From Globodera rostochiensis (taxonomy: Eukaryota; Nematoda; Chromadorea; Rhabditida; Heteroderidae), in assembly GCA_018350325.1 (NCBI GenBank), contig JAEVLN010000015.1:2463100-2527099 (forward strand): DNA of 64,000 nt, in the 5' to 3' direction. This document shows positions 30,429 to 42,700 of the stretch, in pieces. A program made the position numbers and the translations under genes. The notes beneath the pieces were generated by a model. It had not been told where the DNA came from, ran no database searches, and saw only the letters and a program-made list of their open reading frames with translations. Each line of letters opens with the position of its first letter. Within the stretch, counting starts at the first letter, position 1.

Positions 30429-31510
30429 AAATTTTTTATAATTAATTTTCAACAAAAAATAGTTTATCTTGGAAATCTGGCTTTCTTATATTTATAATTG
30501 AGTATTGGGAGATTGTGGTTCAAAAAAATCAGCATTTCGACCTGTTCCTGCTCTGTGGCAAGAAAGCTTAGGCCCCGAGACCGAGACCGACAAAAATTTT
30601 TCATCCCAAGCCTAACTCTTCGGCGAAAGTCGGAGAGCTTAGAGTCAAAGGGCGATTCTGTAGAGAATTTAGTGTGCTATTCACCCCTTATGACGGTTTT
30701 TTGCAGAAAATTTTTTCCAAGCCCTCAGGGATTTTTATCCAAAATGAGCCCCATTTTCAGTGCATTTTGGGGTTTCCGGATCTCTATGAAGGAGGTGTCG
30801 GATCAAGTTAGTGCATTTTTTGATCAGTATCCAAAGTTATGTAACCGTACCGAAAAAAAAGTTGAATGCGTTAAATACCGAGAATATTTTTAAGGTTTTC
30901 AAAAAACGCATAAACTTTTTTCCGCGCATAACACTGGGTATGCATTTTATATTGGCGCATAAACTTTTTTCCGGTACTGTATTTGTCAAGGAATTTTCAA
31001 AAATTCACGTCGGCGGTGCCGATAGGCGCCGCCGAGAAAAATTCAAATTTTTGACTCAATTTGTTAAGAGATTTTCAACCAAAATTTTAAAAATACGGTA
31101 TTTTTGGGAATGGAAGAATCAAAACCGAGAAATTCTCGGTTCGAGACCGAGACTCTCGAACAGCTCTAGCCGAAGGCGTCGCCGAGAGAACAAAATGAAA
31201 ATTCTTACGATTTTATTAAGAAAACTTGTCCAATTTCGATAACTAAAATGGTGAGAAAAAGTAATTCTTTATGTAAATCTTAGAGGTTTTGAATCAATTA
31301 AAATTTTTGAAAATTAATTTGCTAGTAACTTCTTCAAAAAAAAAATGATAAATTACCTTCAATTTAATAATCTTAAATACATAAAAAATATTGTTTTTCT
31401 TTGCCATGAAGTTAATTAAAAGACACAAAAAACTATTTACACATTCGGGGTTTAAACCCCAGGCACCACATCACTCACCAGCAGGGCATTCAATAAAAAA
31501 AATAAAAAGG
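30429..31510. other. Dispersed-repeat mosaic
   Basis: It contains the hairpin at 31011-31034 and GAGACCGAGACTCTCGAACAG (31145), also at 13572. No gene recognised; the open frames at 30498-31242 run through repeat DNA. Confidence 0.5.
31011..31034 (+). repeat. GATA-loop hairpin, copy 3
   Basis: Same stem and loop as at 5352. The following AGAAAAATTCAAATTTTTGA and TCAATTTGTTAAGAGATTTT are shared. Confidence 0.8.
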
Positions 31511-31840
31511 GAATTTGACTCGAGGACTCGAACCTCAGACAATAAGGTCTTTTGGTCAACATTTTAACCACTGAGCCACGTAATATTGTGAATAACGGTT
31601 AAAAAATTCAAATATATTACCAATTTTTCCATTCGGTACTTTTTTCGGTACTCAAATTTTGTTCGGTCGGTACCTTCGGTACTTAGATTTTTTCGGTCGG
31701 TACTTTTCGGTAAAGTACCGAAAAAGTACCGGTACCGAAAACCATCGGTACTTTCCGAAAAAGTTCGGTCGGTACTATTCGGTAAAGTACCGATGCCTAA
31801 GTACCGAAAAGTACCGAAAAAGCGTCGGTACTTTCCCGTA
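31511..31840 (-). repeat. GGTACCGA repeat element with tRNA-like end, copy 3
   Basis: Near-identical to the reverse complement of 10570-10906, including the tRNA-like part (31515-31580) with GACTCGAACCTCAGACAATA. Confidence 0.8.
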
Positions 31841-32129
31841 TGCTTGAAAACTTATTTCTTTGAATGATCTTAAGAAGAAAATTCGAATTTTAGGTCGAAA
31901 TAGGCACAAAAAATCTTCAAATGCCTAAAATAGGCTCGAGCCTATTTGGACGCGAAAACCCCAAATTAAGTTTTTCTAGGTTTGAATAGCCTCGTTTAAA
32001 CGACGAAATTTCCGACTAAAAACATGTTTTCGTGCATAACTCGACAAAACAAAGCTGCAGAAAAAAATAGGTAAAAACCTAAAAATCTTTGCCTGTTCAT
32101 TAGAAAGAATACAAATCTTCTTCATAAAA
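31841..32129. other. Spacer, dispersed repeat fragment
   Basis: 31898-31955 matches 8230-8290. The remainder holds no recognised feature; it is the 5' region of the gene at 32130. Confidence 0.4.
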
Positions 32130-32489
32130 ATGGGAGCATCTTCATCGTTGCCACCAATCAGTGCGGACTGGACGTCAGTCACTCCCTGTGGCTGCGGTTG
32201 CCAGCATTATTGTGCCGTTAAAATGGAATTGCGTTCTCACCCACTGGAACTTAAAACCCAAATGCTCATCAACGCCATTCCAACAGCTGTCCCTTTTATC
32301 GCACTTTATACTAATGTTAGCTGCAAAAATATTTTATAATTAAAAAACAATTTCACAGGGGGAGGAGCACCACGCGGTTTTGGTTTATTTTGTCTGTGGC
32401 GCGTGTGGCAAAGAGAACAAGTGCACTTACGAACTTACCGGCAGCGGCAAGGGAATCCGGTGGGCTAATTTTCTATTTTAGCTAACTAG

Positions 32490-33920
32490 ACGCCTGCGGG
32501 GGGGCTAAAGCATTTGGGTTATAGGGGGGCTTTGCCTGTGGCTACTGTTCCTAGGGGTTTTCATTTTATTTAATAATTCAGCGTGATTTATTTTTTTAAA
32601 TTTATTTAATTTGTTTAAATTATGAACCCGTTTCTGGGCGGGCAAGCCCTCTCTGAGGTTGGGCAAGCCTTTGTGAGGCTGGGCAAGCCATTTTTGATGC
32701 GGACCAATGTTTTTCCCAAGGACGGGCAAGCCCTTGTGTTTGAAATTTTTTTAAATTAAAATTGCAATTTTTTAAATTTATTTTTTTTCTTTCAAATTAT
32801 ATATTTTTATTTAAATTAAATTAATTTCCTCTCCACTTAACTTTTCACTACAGCAATTGTTCTATGGGGAGCATTACTGGGGGGTTTCACCAACAGTAAG
32901 GGTCTCTCTCTCTCCTTACGAGCGTATCTCTACCACTTTCTCTCACTTTTCCACACTATTTCTCTTCATCGTTGATCTGGCCATAACTCGATCAATTCTG
33001 GTCAGAATTGAACCAATTTTTTTTTGTTTAGTTCAGCTTTTTATGCTGAATTTAAATATATAAAAATTATCTTAAAAAATTTAAAATTTCAAAATTTAAT
33101 TTTTTGAATTTTTGCTCAAAATTGAAAATACCATAACTTGATCAGTTTTGTTCAGAACTGATCAAACTTTTTTTTGTTCGACTCAGCTCATCAAGCTGAG
33201 TTTAATAGACGCCTGTGGACGGTGGAACCGGAATTGGTATTGAAGTGTTAAGATAGCTGTTCCTAGGGTTTTTCAAAAAAAAAAAAAAAATTTTTTTATT
33301 TTATTTAATTTGATTTTTTTATTTATTTTATTTAATTATGAGCCAGTTCTTGGGCGGGCAAGCCCTTTCTGGGGCGGGCAAGCCCTTTCTGGGGCGGGCA
33401 AGCCCTTTCTGGGGCGGGCAAGCCTTTTCCGGGGCGGGAAAGCCTTTTTATGTGGCTGAGCAAGCCCTTTCAAGGGGTGGGCAAGCCCTTTACGATTTAT
33501 TTAATTTTTTTTTAATTTTATTTTATAAAAATTGAATTAATTTTCTCTTGACTTAATAACTTGAACACAAATGTTCTATGGGGTACACTACTGGGGGGTT
33601 GCACCATCAGTAACCTTCTCTCTCTCTCCTTACGCTCGTATCTCTACCTTTTTCTCTCACATTTCCACACTATTTCTCTTTCTCCTTGATCTACTCATAT
33701 CTCGATCAATTCTGATCAGAACTAAACAAACTTTTTTTTGTTTAATTCAGTTTTTAAAGCTGAATTTAATTATATAAAATTTATTTTAAAAAATTTAAAA
33801 TTTCAAAATTTAATTTTTTTAATTTTTGATCAAAATTGATCATACCGTAACTTGATCAGTTTTGATCAGAAACGGTTAAACTTTTTTTTTATTCGACTCA
33901 GCTCATCGAGATGAATCTAA
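32490..33920 (+). repeat. Tandem duplication of about 715 bp inside an intron
   Basis: 32490-33205 and 33206-33920 are diverged copies. Both hold AGACGCCTG, TGTTCCTAGG, GGGCGGGCAAGCCC, a TTCTATGGGG...CTGGGGGGTT block, a CTCTCTCTCTCC tract and AACTTGATCAGTTTTG. The second copy has expanded a GGGCGGGCAAGCCCTTTCTG minisatellite (33350-33490). Part of the unit resembles 63257-63370. Confidence 0.75.
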
Positions 33921-34986
33921 AAATGTCTACAATCACTTCCTAAGGCGAAATTCGAACTTTTCATTTTTTGACCCCACCCAAATATAGGCATAATTTGTTA
34001 GACCCCCCTTGTCGCCTCTCAACCCGAACCAAGATGGGCAAATCATATATCATTTTGAAGCTCAGACATTGGGGCATGCCCTACCACAAAATCAGCCCGT
34101 TACTCTTCCAAAAAATTTTCACCATAAAACTTGGAGTAAAAAAAAATAATTTTTCCCAACTTTGACAACCCAGTTCAACCCCATGCCGAACTTTTACAGA
34201 CCAAGTCAAGAAACATTTTTTGTAGCTTAATACCACCCCAACTTATAATTAACCAACCCCGAAGCGATCCGAGCAAACCCCATCGTTTTTTTGAATTTCT
34301 CCCAAAACAGCCAAAAAAAGTCCGATTTTTCGACATTTTGTCACTCGAATAACTCTTACGCGGTTAGACTTACCTGGACATATGTTATATCATTCGAACC
34401 CAAATTTTGTCTAGTTGTGCCCTTTCTCCAAAGCCAACCCATCAAAATCATGCTTTAAACCACTTTTGCCCCTCCAACTGCAACATGGTAGGCAAAAAGG
34501 AGCTCTTCTTTTTGGGGCGTTAGACTTTTCGACCCTTGTCGAGCAAGTTAGAGGAAAAAAAAAACCGTTCGATTGTAAAAACCCTCGAACTTTACTACCA
34601 TGCAAATTTTCAGACAAATCGAAGCACACATCTCCGACATCAATGGATTCCCCCGGAGCTTCAAAACACAATTTCCTTATAATTTAGAATCAATGACCAA
34701 TTGTTGAAGAAAATTGTCCGGAACCCGGCAAATTACGAATCAAAAATAGTTTTTTCTAATTTTCCTTATTCGCCCTTCCGCAATGCAGTTCTTGAACCAT
34801 TTTTCTGAACAAGTTCCATTCAAAAATTTTCCGACCTCACCTTCTCCGGCATGTGCCAATTTAATTCCTAAAGTCCGGAACCCGGCTTGACGGACTCAAA
34901 AATGTCTAGCATCCGGTTACATCACTGATTCGCACTCCCGAAACTCATTTAAAAGTTCCAATCATTTCTTTTTTTATTTTTTTTAG
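33921..34986. other. Unclassified intronic DNA
   Basis: TCCGGAACCCGGCAAATTACGAATC (34719) and TCCGGAACCCGGCTTGACGGACTC (34873) are local repeats. AAAATGTCTACAATCA (33920) and AAAATGTCTAGCATCC (34900) bracket the region. It is probably an inserted element; no coding domain recognised. Confidence 0.4.
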
Positions 34987-37279
34987 TTGGGGCTATTACC
35001 GTGGCACTCTCAAAATCCTTGCGGAGAACAAATTGTGTATTTTATATGAAAAAGTCGAGGACGTTTTTCGTGGTATGCGGAGGGAATACCATCCGTTGCA
35101 TCACAACTGTCAACATTGGGCATGCGACTTCTATAATAGTGGTAAAAAGTTGCCCATCTGCTTCTTTATTCGTTTTCAGTGCTATGAAAATTACTCTTTT
35201 TTTCAATAGTTGGGTTAAAATGTACGAATAACAACGAAACGCCGTGGTTGGTAGCGTGCGCGACAGGGAACTTGGACATCGGTCAGTTACAGAAACAGTT
35301 AAAGGGAAATTTTTTAGAAAAATTTAATATCATTAAACCAGGGGCATAGCCAACCAGGCCCACTCCTCAAAACAATTTTTTTACCCCAGCGAAAATGGAA
35401 AATTACCCTAAGTTCTCCACCTCTCTAAATATACTTTAATTAAGTCAAAGCACTTCGTCGCAAATTTTAAAAAGCTAATTTTAATTACATATTATTTTCT
35501 ACACAGAAATTTTTTTGCATAGTTTAAAGATTTTGCTACGCAATCTGAAGAATAATTGTAGGAATCTACTGACATTTTTGGAAATCGTAATTCCAAGTCC
35601 AAATATGTCAGAAATTTGAAATATTTTTTTTCCATTTCCGCTCGCTGGTCCCAACTTCCTTAAGTGCTTCAAAACCCGTACAAATTTCCTTTGTTTGGCT
35701 TAGGCTCTTTAGGGCAACCTAAGCCTAGCTTGGCTTAAGCGCGCTTTTTACTCGAAATCTTTTGCATTATAAAAGTAGTTTGTTTTGGTAATATTTTGAA
35801 TTATTATTTGTAAAAATTAAATCGCATCGCTACTTTTAATTGTAGCTGAACGCCTTGTGAAGAATGGCCAGAACATCGAAGTTGCGAATAGCGACGGTCT
35901 CACCGGGTTGATAGCCGCATCCATCAACGGGAATTCGAACGTTGTGCACTTTTTGCTGTCAAAAGGCGCACGCGTTGATCGGACAACGGACGGAGGTGAT
36001 GGAATTTAAACAAAAAATGTCGTGTAAACTTTTAAAGTATTAGTTGCTAGAAATAAATTTACAAAATAAGGTAATAAACTAAACGAAGCGTTTTGTTGTT
36101 TATGATTCCTCGTTGTGCGCAATATTTTAATTCTTTACTTTTAACATAAATTTCTGATTTTCAGGTTTGTCGTCTCTTTTCTTTGCGGCATGGAGAGGTC
36201 ATTTGGATGTGTGCAGAGTTGGTCGCCAAAGGCGCTGATGTCAACCAGAAGGCGGAGGACGGCGTCTCGCCGTGGTTGGAAGCGTGTGGGGGAGGCCATT
36301 TGGAAATCGGTGGGCGAAATGCGATATGATTTATTTCAAAAAATGGCGAAATTTCTTAAAAAGTCGGCATTGCCCAAATTTCTTAAATTTTAATTGCAGT
36401 CGAATTATTCGTGGGGAAGGTCCAGAACATCGATGCTGCGAATAGCGATGGTCTCACCGGGTTGATGGGCGCATCTCGCTCAGGGAAGGCGAACGTTGTG
36501 CACTTTTTGCTGTCAAAAGGCGCGCGTGTCGATCGGACAATGAAAGAAGGTGTGAGAATTTAAATAGAAAGGCCGTTTAAAAGGATTACCTGCTGGCGGG
36601 GCACTCTTTCAAACCGCAAATATTTTTATTCTCGCTTAAATTTTAGGGTATTCGGCACTTTTACTCGCGGCAGCTGCAGGTCATTTGGATGTGTGCAAAG
36701 AGTTAGTCGCCAAAGGCGCTGATGGAAACCAGGACGCGGCGTTTAGCACGCCGTGGTCGACAGCGTGCATGGGAGGCCATTTGGAAATCGGTGGGCTAAA
36801 TTCGTTTTGATTTCTTAATTTCGGCGATCCGCAATTGGGCCCTAAAAATTTCTTAATTGCAGTCAAATTATTCGTGGACAAAGGACAGGACATCGAAGTT
36901 ACGCATAGACTCGGTTTCACCGGGTTGATGATCGCATCTCTCGCAGGGAATACGAACGTTGTCCGCTTTTTGCTGTCGAAGGGCGCGCGCGTTGATCGGA
37001 CAATTGAGGGTGAGGGGATTTAAAACAGCCGTTCAAGGATTTTTTTCTGACACTTCCAAATCATAATAAGTATTTTTAATTCTTTATTTTTAATATTTTT
37101 ATTAGGTCTTATGCCTCTTTTCTTCGGGGCAAGGGAAAGTTCACAGAACAGTTTCTTTAAGGCAAAACGGCGCGGGACGCAGCTGTTGAAATGGGACATC
37201 GAGAAATTGTGGAACTTTTGACTCGCCATGCCTCAGCCAGTGCAAATTGAATTCGGAACGTTATGAGAAGAAAAGAATT

Positions 37280-37421
37280 GTTTAAACACTTGGCATTAAA
37301 TGTTGGAAAATTGTTGTTTTTTAGAACTGATTGGAGAATACATTATTGGCATTTTAAACACTTGGCATTAAATGTTGGAAAATTGTTGTTTTTTAGAACT
37401 GATTGGAGAATACATTATTGG
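37280..37421 (+). repeat. Perfect 71-bp tandem duplication
   Basis: TTTAAACACTTGGCATTAAA through AATACATTATTGGCAT is present twice with no difference seen, 71 bases apart. This suggests a recent event or an assembly artefact. Confidence 0.85.
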
Positions 37422-37842
37422 CATTCATACTACTCTGTTAAACAAAAGTTATAGGATTTTAAAAGCTAAAAGCGATTCTTTTTTTGGTTGGGAGAGGCAA
37501 GCAAACAACCCGGTGGTACCGTTGCTATTCGTAACATCGATGTTCGGGCCATTCTTCGCGAAAAATCGACTGCAAATTAAAAATTTCAATTGCCATTTAT
37601 GGGCAAAAGGCCCTTCCCAAAATCAGAAAATCCGGGACCGGGACTTGACGGGACCAGACCGGGACCGGGACGAAGATTTTCAACCGGGACTTTTCAAGGG
37701 GAAATTTTTTTTGTAATGTTCAATGGGAAAACAAAATTTTTTTTGTTATTAAAAATATCTTCCTTATTGTCTTGACTTCAATTTATTATCATCATCATTT
37801 TTTTTGAGATTCTGCTTTACTTTTGGTAGGGGAGGTGGGGGT

Positions 37843-37866
37843 CGGCGGTGCCGATAGGCGCCGCCG
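37843..37866 (+). repeat. GATA-loop hairpin, copy 4
   Basis: Identical stem and loop to 5352. Confidence 0.8.
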
Positions 37867-37956
37867 AGAAAAATGAACTTTTGTTAAGAAATTTCATCAA
37901 AATTTTAGCAAAATTATGAATTTTGCTTCGGAATTTCAGAGAGAGTCGAGGATGTC

Positions 37957-37980
37957 CGGCGGTGCCGACAGGCGCCGTCG
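37957..37980 (+). repeat. GACA-loop hairpin, copy 5
   Basis: CGGCGGTGCC-GACA-GGCGCCGTCG; the stem is kept through a second wobble pair. Confidence 0.75.
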
Positions 37981-38172
37981 GAGAAATTTTTACAAAAATT
38001 GGCAATCTTTGTTAAGGAAATTGAAGCAAAAATTCAGAAAGAGTGATGAATTTATTTAAAAAATTCCTGTATCTATTCTTGTTTTGCTCGCATTTTAAAA
38101 AATATTTAAAACTATTAAAACATTTTTATTATTGGTGGAAGATTATGTGAGTATAGGAAAATAATAAATTAG

Positions 38173-38252
38173 TGTTGCACTCAAGAGGATTCGAACACGA
38201 CACAAAACATTAGACTTGTCGGAAGAAAAACCACTAAGACACACCTTGTCCA
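38173..38252 (-). other. tRNA-like sequence (SINE-like)
   Basis: On the minus strand GTGTGTCTTAGTGGTTTTTC (A-box-like) and GTGTTCGAATCCTC (B-box-like). The acceptor ends pair partly; the T-arm does not, so a functional tRNA is unlikely. Confidence 0.45.
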
Positions 38253-38438
38253 CTTGTAAAAAAGATTAAAATTGTCGCTCGATGATGCCATCATTAGGGG
38301 TGTACATTTCGTCCCGGTGACCGGGACTTTTAGCTTTTAAAAAGTCCCGACCAGGACCGGGACCTGAAAAAAACGGGAAATCCCGTCCTGGTACCGGTCC
38401 CGTCCTACCCTACTTTGAATAAAATTATATTTCCGTAG

Positions 38439-39238
38439 GACTAACCCTTCAAAATCGATGGGATTCCGCTGCATGTCACGAGGGCCTCATACTCTCTGGG
38501 CCCAATCGATTGATTGTCCAATTTACTCGAGGGTATTCGGGTAAATATTATTCTATTAAACTGATTTGATTTAAATGGTTTATGAAAAGAGTTCACAAAA
38601 TTTTTGAATTAACTTCTTTTCAGAGTGCCGCTCTGTCCTCGCTGAACGGCCAATTCCAAAAGTGAAATTCGGCATTTTCTACTACGAAGTGACCATCTTG
38701 GAGAAAGGAGGGTAAGTTAAATAAATAAATAGTTAAGCTTCAAAATGCTTCAGAAGCATTTTTCTTTAAAAAAATATATATTTAGCAATCTTCTCATTGG
38801 TCTCGCGACCAAACAAATGCCATTGGACGGATGGGTTGGATTTGAAGAAGGCACTTACGCATACACAAGCGGTGGCACTTTTTGGAGTCCCGAGGTCGAG
38901 GGATGTTCCCGCCACGTTGGACCTCCTTTCATTGTTGGAAAGCCTTCGTTTGGTGTCGGCGACGTCGTCGGCTGTGGCGTCAATTTGGCAACTCGCCAAA
39001 TCATTTACACAAAAAATGGACGGCGTTTGGGTGAGAAAGAAAAAAAAATTAAAAAAATTATTTTCAATTTTAAATTATTTGATTAACTATTTCCTTGCGT
39101 TATTTTGCAGAAACTGACGGGTTATTTGTCGATTCTGCCGCCGATTTGTTTACATGCATTTCGTTGTATTGCTTTGGCAAAATTAAAGCGAATTTTGGCC
39201 CGAATTTCAAATTCAACATTGCCGCCGATGGCATTTAG
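38439..39238 (+). CDS. SPRY domain protein (SPRYSEC-like), four SPRY exons
   Basis: Exons 38439-38540 ([19 protein letters not shown]), 38624-38711 ([20 protein letters not shown]), 38786-39030 ([50 protein letters not shown]) and 39111-39238 ([32 protein letters not shown]). All junctions are in phase and open. No start exon was found: DNA directly upstream is a TIR element, so any coiled-coil or signal-peptide exon would have to lie before 37610, where none was recognised. It is convergent with the gene ending at 39723. Confidence 0.75.
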
Positions 39239-39722
39239 AGAGGGGATTTATTGGTTTTGCTGTTGGTTTTATCATTTATTTATTTTTTGTCGATCAAAGC
39301 TTTTATCAATTCAATTTATAATGAGTTTTTGATGCTAATAGATTAAAAATTAGCCGCCAATTAATGTTCACCTTATTTTCAGCTACGGCAATTTTGTCAT
39401 TTGTCTCGAGTGGTGGGTGGCAGGGATGGGCTGAAATCTTTTTTGAAAAAACGGAAAAAACTTTAAAATTTTGTATGTTTATTTACAAATAATTTTTGAT
39501 TTTTGCGTATGGTGTAATCTTGTTTTCTCAGTCGCCGAACCTGATTTTTTACTTTGTTAGAATCGAGTCTTGATAATTTCTTTATTCGAGCAAAATGACA
39601 TAAAAATCAAATCAGACAAATTTTGATAATACGCTTAAAATTTTCATCGGTTGTAACATTCCAAAGAAAAAATAAATTTTAAAAAATTGTTTTTCACTGT
39701 CCGGGCGCTTCCTCCTCAAACA
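39239..39722. other. Spacer between convergent SPRY genes
   Basis: The 3' flanks of both genes meet here. No further feature recognised; no terminator-like signal could be assigned. Confidence 0.5.
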
Positions 39723-42700
39723 TCAGAATTTGTATTCAAAATTGGGTCCAAAATTCGCTTCAATTTTGTCGCCAGAATGAAACAACGTAATGCAAGGAAA
39801 CAAATCAGCGAAAAAAGAGACAAACAAGCCGGTACTTTCTGCAAAAACAAAATAAATAACAAATATAATTAAACTCAAATATAATTCATCTAAATTAGGG
39901 TTGTCACCCCGACCCCGCAAATTTAGGCCTTTTTTAGGGGTTTTCCCCGACCCCGACACTTCTGACCCTGAAAAACCCCAAACCCCAACCCCGACTAAAT
40001 AGTTAAAAAAGAAAATGCCTTAATTTTATTATTTTTCTTTCTCACCCAAACGCTTTCCATTTTTTGTGTAAATGATTTGGCGAGTTGCCAAATCCATGCC
40101 GCATCCGATGACGTCGCCAATGCCAAATTCGGGCTTTCCTCCGATGTACGGACGTCCATTGGTGGTGTGGGAACATCCCTCAACTGCGTGACCATAAAAT
40201 CTGCCATAGCGTTCGTATGCGTAAGAGCCTTCATTCTCTCCAATCCATCTGTTCAATGGCTTTTGTTTTGTCCCAAGTCCAATGTGAATGCCGCTAAATA
40301 AAAAGAAGTTTTTTACGGAAAATGCTTCTAAAGCAGTTTCGAAGCTAAACTATTTAATCTTATTTAACTTACTACAGCCCTTGCTCTAAAATGGCCACTT
40401 CATAGTAGAAAATGCCGAAATTGTTCTTCGGAATTGGCCTTTCAGCGAACACAGAACGCCACGCTAAAAAGTAAGCGGATTCAAAAAATTAAAAGAATAA
40501 TTTTCTTATTTTAATCAATCAATAACAAAATAATCTTTTTACTCGAATTTTCTCCCGTAAATTGGACAATCAATCGATCGGTCCCAGAGAATGTGAGGTC
40601 CTCGTGACAAGCAGCGGATTTCAATCGATTTTGTTGAGGCATTTGTGCTTCAGTCAACACGTTGGTGTTTTGTTTTTGTTTCTGTTTGTTCTGATACTGC
40701 TCCATCTTCTGTTGCTGCTCTTTCTGATGCTGCTTCATCTTCTGTTTCTGATACTGCTCCATCTTCTGTTTGTGCTCTTTCTGATATTGCTCCATCTTCA
40801 GTTGCTCTTTCTGATACTGCTTCATCTTCAGTTGCTCTTTCTGATATTGCTCCTCCATCTTTGCAATCAATTCTCCCTTCAGCTGATTCATTCCCTTTAA
40901 TATTTATTTAAATTTTTAAATAACATATTTGAAATGTAAGGATTTAAGGGCTGCGATATTTTTGAATAATTAAGTCAAATCTTTGAATTTCATGAAAACT
41001 TATGGCGAAATTGTAGACAAAAACTCTTTTAAGAAAATGCAATAAAGCTCAAAATGACATTTTACTCCCGAAATCCGAAACAGCAAAAATCCCAAACTCA
41101 TTTAATTAAAATATTTGTCCATATTTCCCACCTTTTCGAGCTCTTTCTTCGAACTATTTTCAAATTCATTCATTTGCTTGTGAAGCATTCTGTCCGATTC
41201 CTCCTTCTGTTCCTCAAACTTTTTATTCTGTCCTTCAATAAACTGCCCCAAAAAGTTGTTCAGTTGCTTTTCACGTTCATTGCATTGCTTAAAGTTGTAT
41301 AAATTGGTCCCGTTTTTTTACTATTAACTATTTTCTTTAGTTTTGTCCATTAGTACCTTTTTTTTGACCGGGCCTTTTTTTTTGTGTCCCCGATTCCGCT
41401 TTTTCCAAACAATTCAGGCCCCACCCAACTCAACTTAAAAATCATAGCATTGACATCAGCCGCCCCCTTAAAGTTTAAACCCACTTGATCAATTGTTGAA
41501 CTGAGTTCGTTTTGATCAGCTTTTTGTTGTTCAGCATAAGCCGCTTGCTTCTGCTCAAGTGCATTAAGCCTGTCCAGCAATGCCTTCTGATCACTTTGCA
41601 CCAACAAAAACTGATCAACGGAAACTGAAACGGTGCAAACAAAAATTGAATGAATTGATTGATTTTGAAGAATCGCGTTGCTTGAAGACAAATAAAAACA
41701 TATTTCTCCCTACCGCAATGCTCCTGATCTTTATTTAACCAGCCAATTTTGTCATTGGTTTCCTTTTGATGCTGTTGCTGCTCCAAATCGGCCATTTTCC
41801 GTTGTTCCTTCATTTCTTCCATTAGTTTCTGGTGATCATTTAACAATTTTTCGTGTGTTTGATGCTTCGATGAAAACTGATCGATGGAAACTGAAACGAG
41901 CAAAAAACCAAAATTATTTTGAGATACAAAAACATGGAATGCAGCAGCGCGCATTCTCATCAAGCTTAAAAATGGGGAGCCCAATTTTTTTTCATTTGAA
42001 AATTCGTAAAAAGATGATTCAAGATTTTTGTGTACGTAGAATCCGAATCTGACCTCCTTTTCGTCAAATTTCGAACATTGGACCCGAAAAAAATCGATTT
42101 TCATAATTCAATAAAATAGTGAAAAAGGAAATATCTCGAAGGGTTGAAGCTAACATTGGTACTTGTGTCGTTTACGTGCGCTTTTTTCACAATTTTTTAC
42201 AAAATTTTTTTTCAATGTATTCAAAGCCTAAAAAGGTCCTTCTAGAGGTTTTCGGGCCCGTAGAATCCGAATCTGCCATTAGTTTCGACCAATTTGGAAC
42301 ACCGGACCCGAATTCGAACATTTTTCGAAAATTCAAAATTTGCCAAAAAAGCAATTTTGCCAAACAAATCATTTTAAAGCGTAAATCGGTCTTTACTTGT
42401 CGCTGCGTTGTAATTTTGTGGCTTTTTGCAAGATTTTGAGTCTAAAATTGATTTTCAAAAATTGTTCGAATTCGGGTCCGGGGTTCGAAATTGGTTGAAA
42501 TAAATGTCAGATTCAGAACCTAGGCCCCGAATACTCCTAGAAGCACCTTTTTAGGCTTTGGGGGATTTTCTGGCCATAACTTTCTTTATATTTGTCCAAT
42601 CGCAAGGCTTTTGAACCCCGGATGTAAATTTTTGTCGTAAATAAAAATAAAGATCCCTAAAAATTAATTTTTCTACGCTCAACCAAGTTTACCCATCAAC

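Larger units (their letters stand above)
32130..37250 (+). pseudogene. LRAT/NlpC-P60-like domain joined to ankyrin repeats, frameshifted
   Basis: Exons 32130-32315 (MGASSSLPPISADWTSVTPC, CGCGCQHYC), 32359-32459 (EEHHAVLVYFVCGACGKENK) and 34987-35141 (WGYYRGTLKILAENK, HHNCQHWACDFYN) form one domain. The HH and NCQHWA motifs recall LRAT/NlpC-P60-like papain folds (inference). In phase follow an ankyrin half-exon (ending about 35278; NNETPWLVACATGNLDI) and alternating ankyrin exons 35846-35995, 36165-36309, 36400-36549, 36647-36790, 36863-37009 and 37106-37250 (types: ANSDGLTGL..ASINGNSNVV and LLLAAAAGHLDVCKELVAKG). Exon 36165-36309 has lost two bases and the last exon has lost one, so the end is frameshifted. 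The 2.5-kb intron 32460-34986 is filled with repeats. No signal peptide. Confidence 0.65.
37610..38416. mobile_element. Diverged TIR element upstream of a SPRY exon
   Basis: CCGGGACCGGGACTTGACGG near the left edge and GTACCGGTCCCGTCCTACCCTA at the right edge are inverted relatives of the 17433-18319 ends. Inside are two GATA/GACA-loop hairpins and a tRNA-like sequence at 38173-38252, in the same order as in 17433-18319. It ends 22 bases before SPRY exon 1. Confidence 0.6.

Noticed and set aside
40562..40911. Plus-strand Leu-rich frames that look like membrane proteins
   Set aside because: Antisense of the KMEQYQKEQ coiled-coil exon of the minus-strand gene at 39723-43075. The same applies to 60914-61291 (minus) and 10150-10440 (minus).
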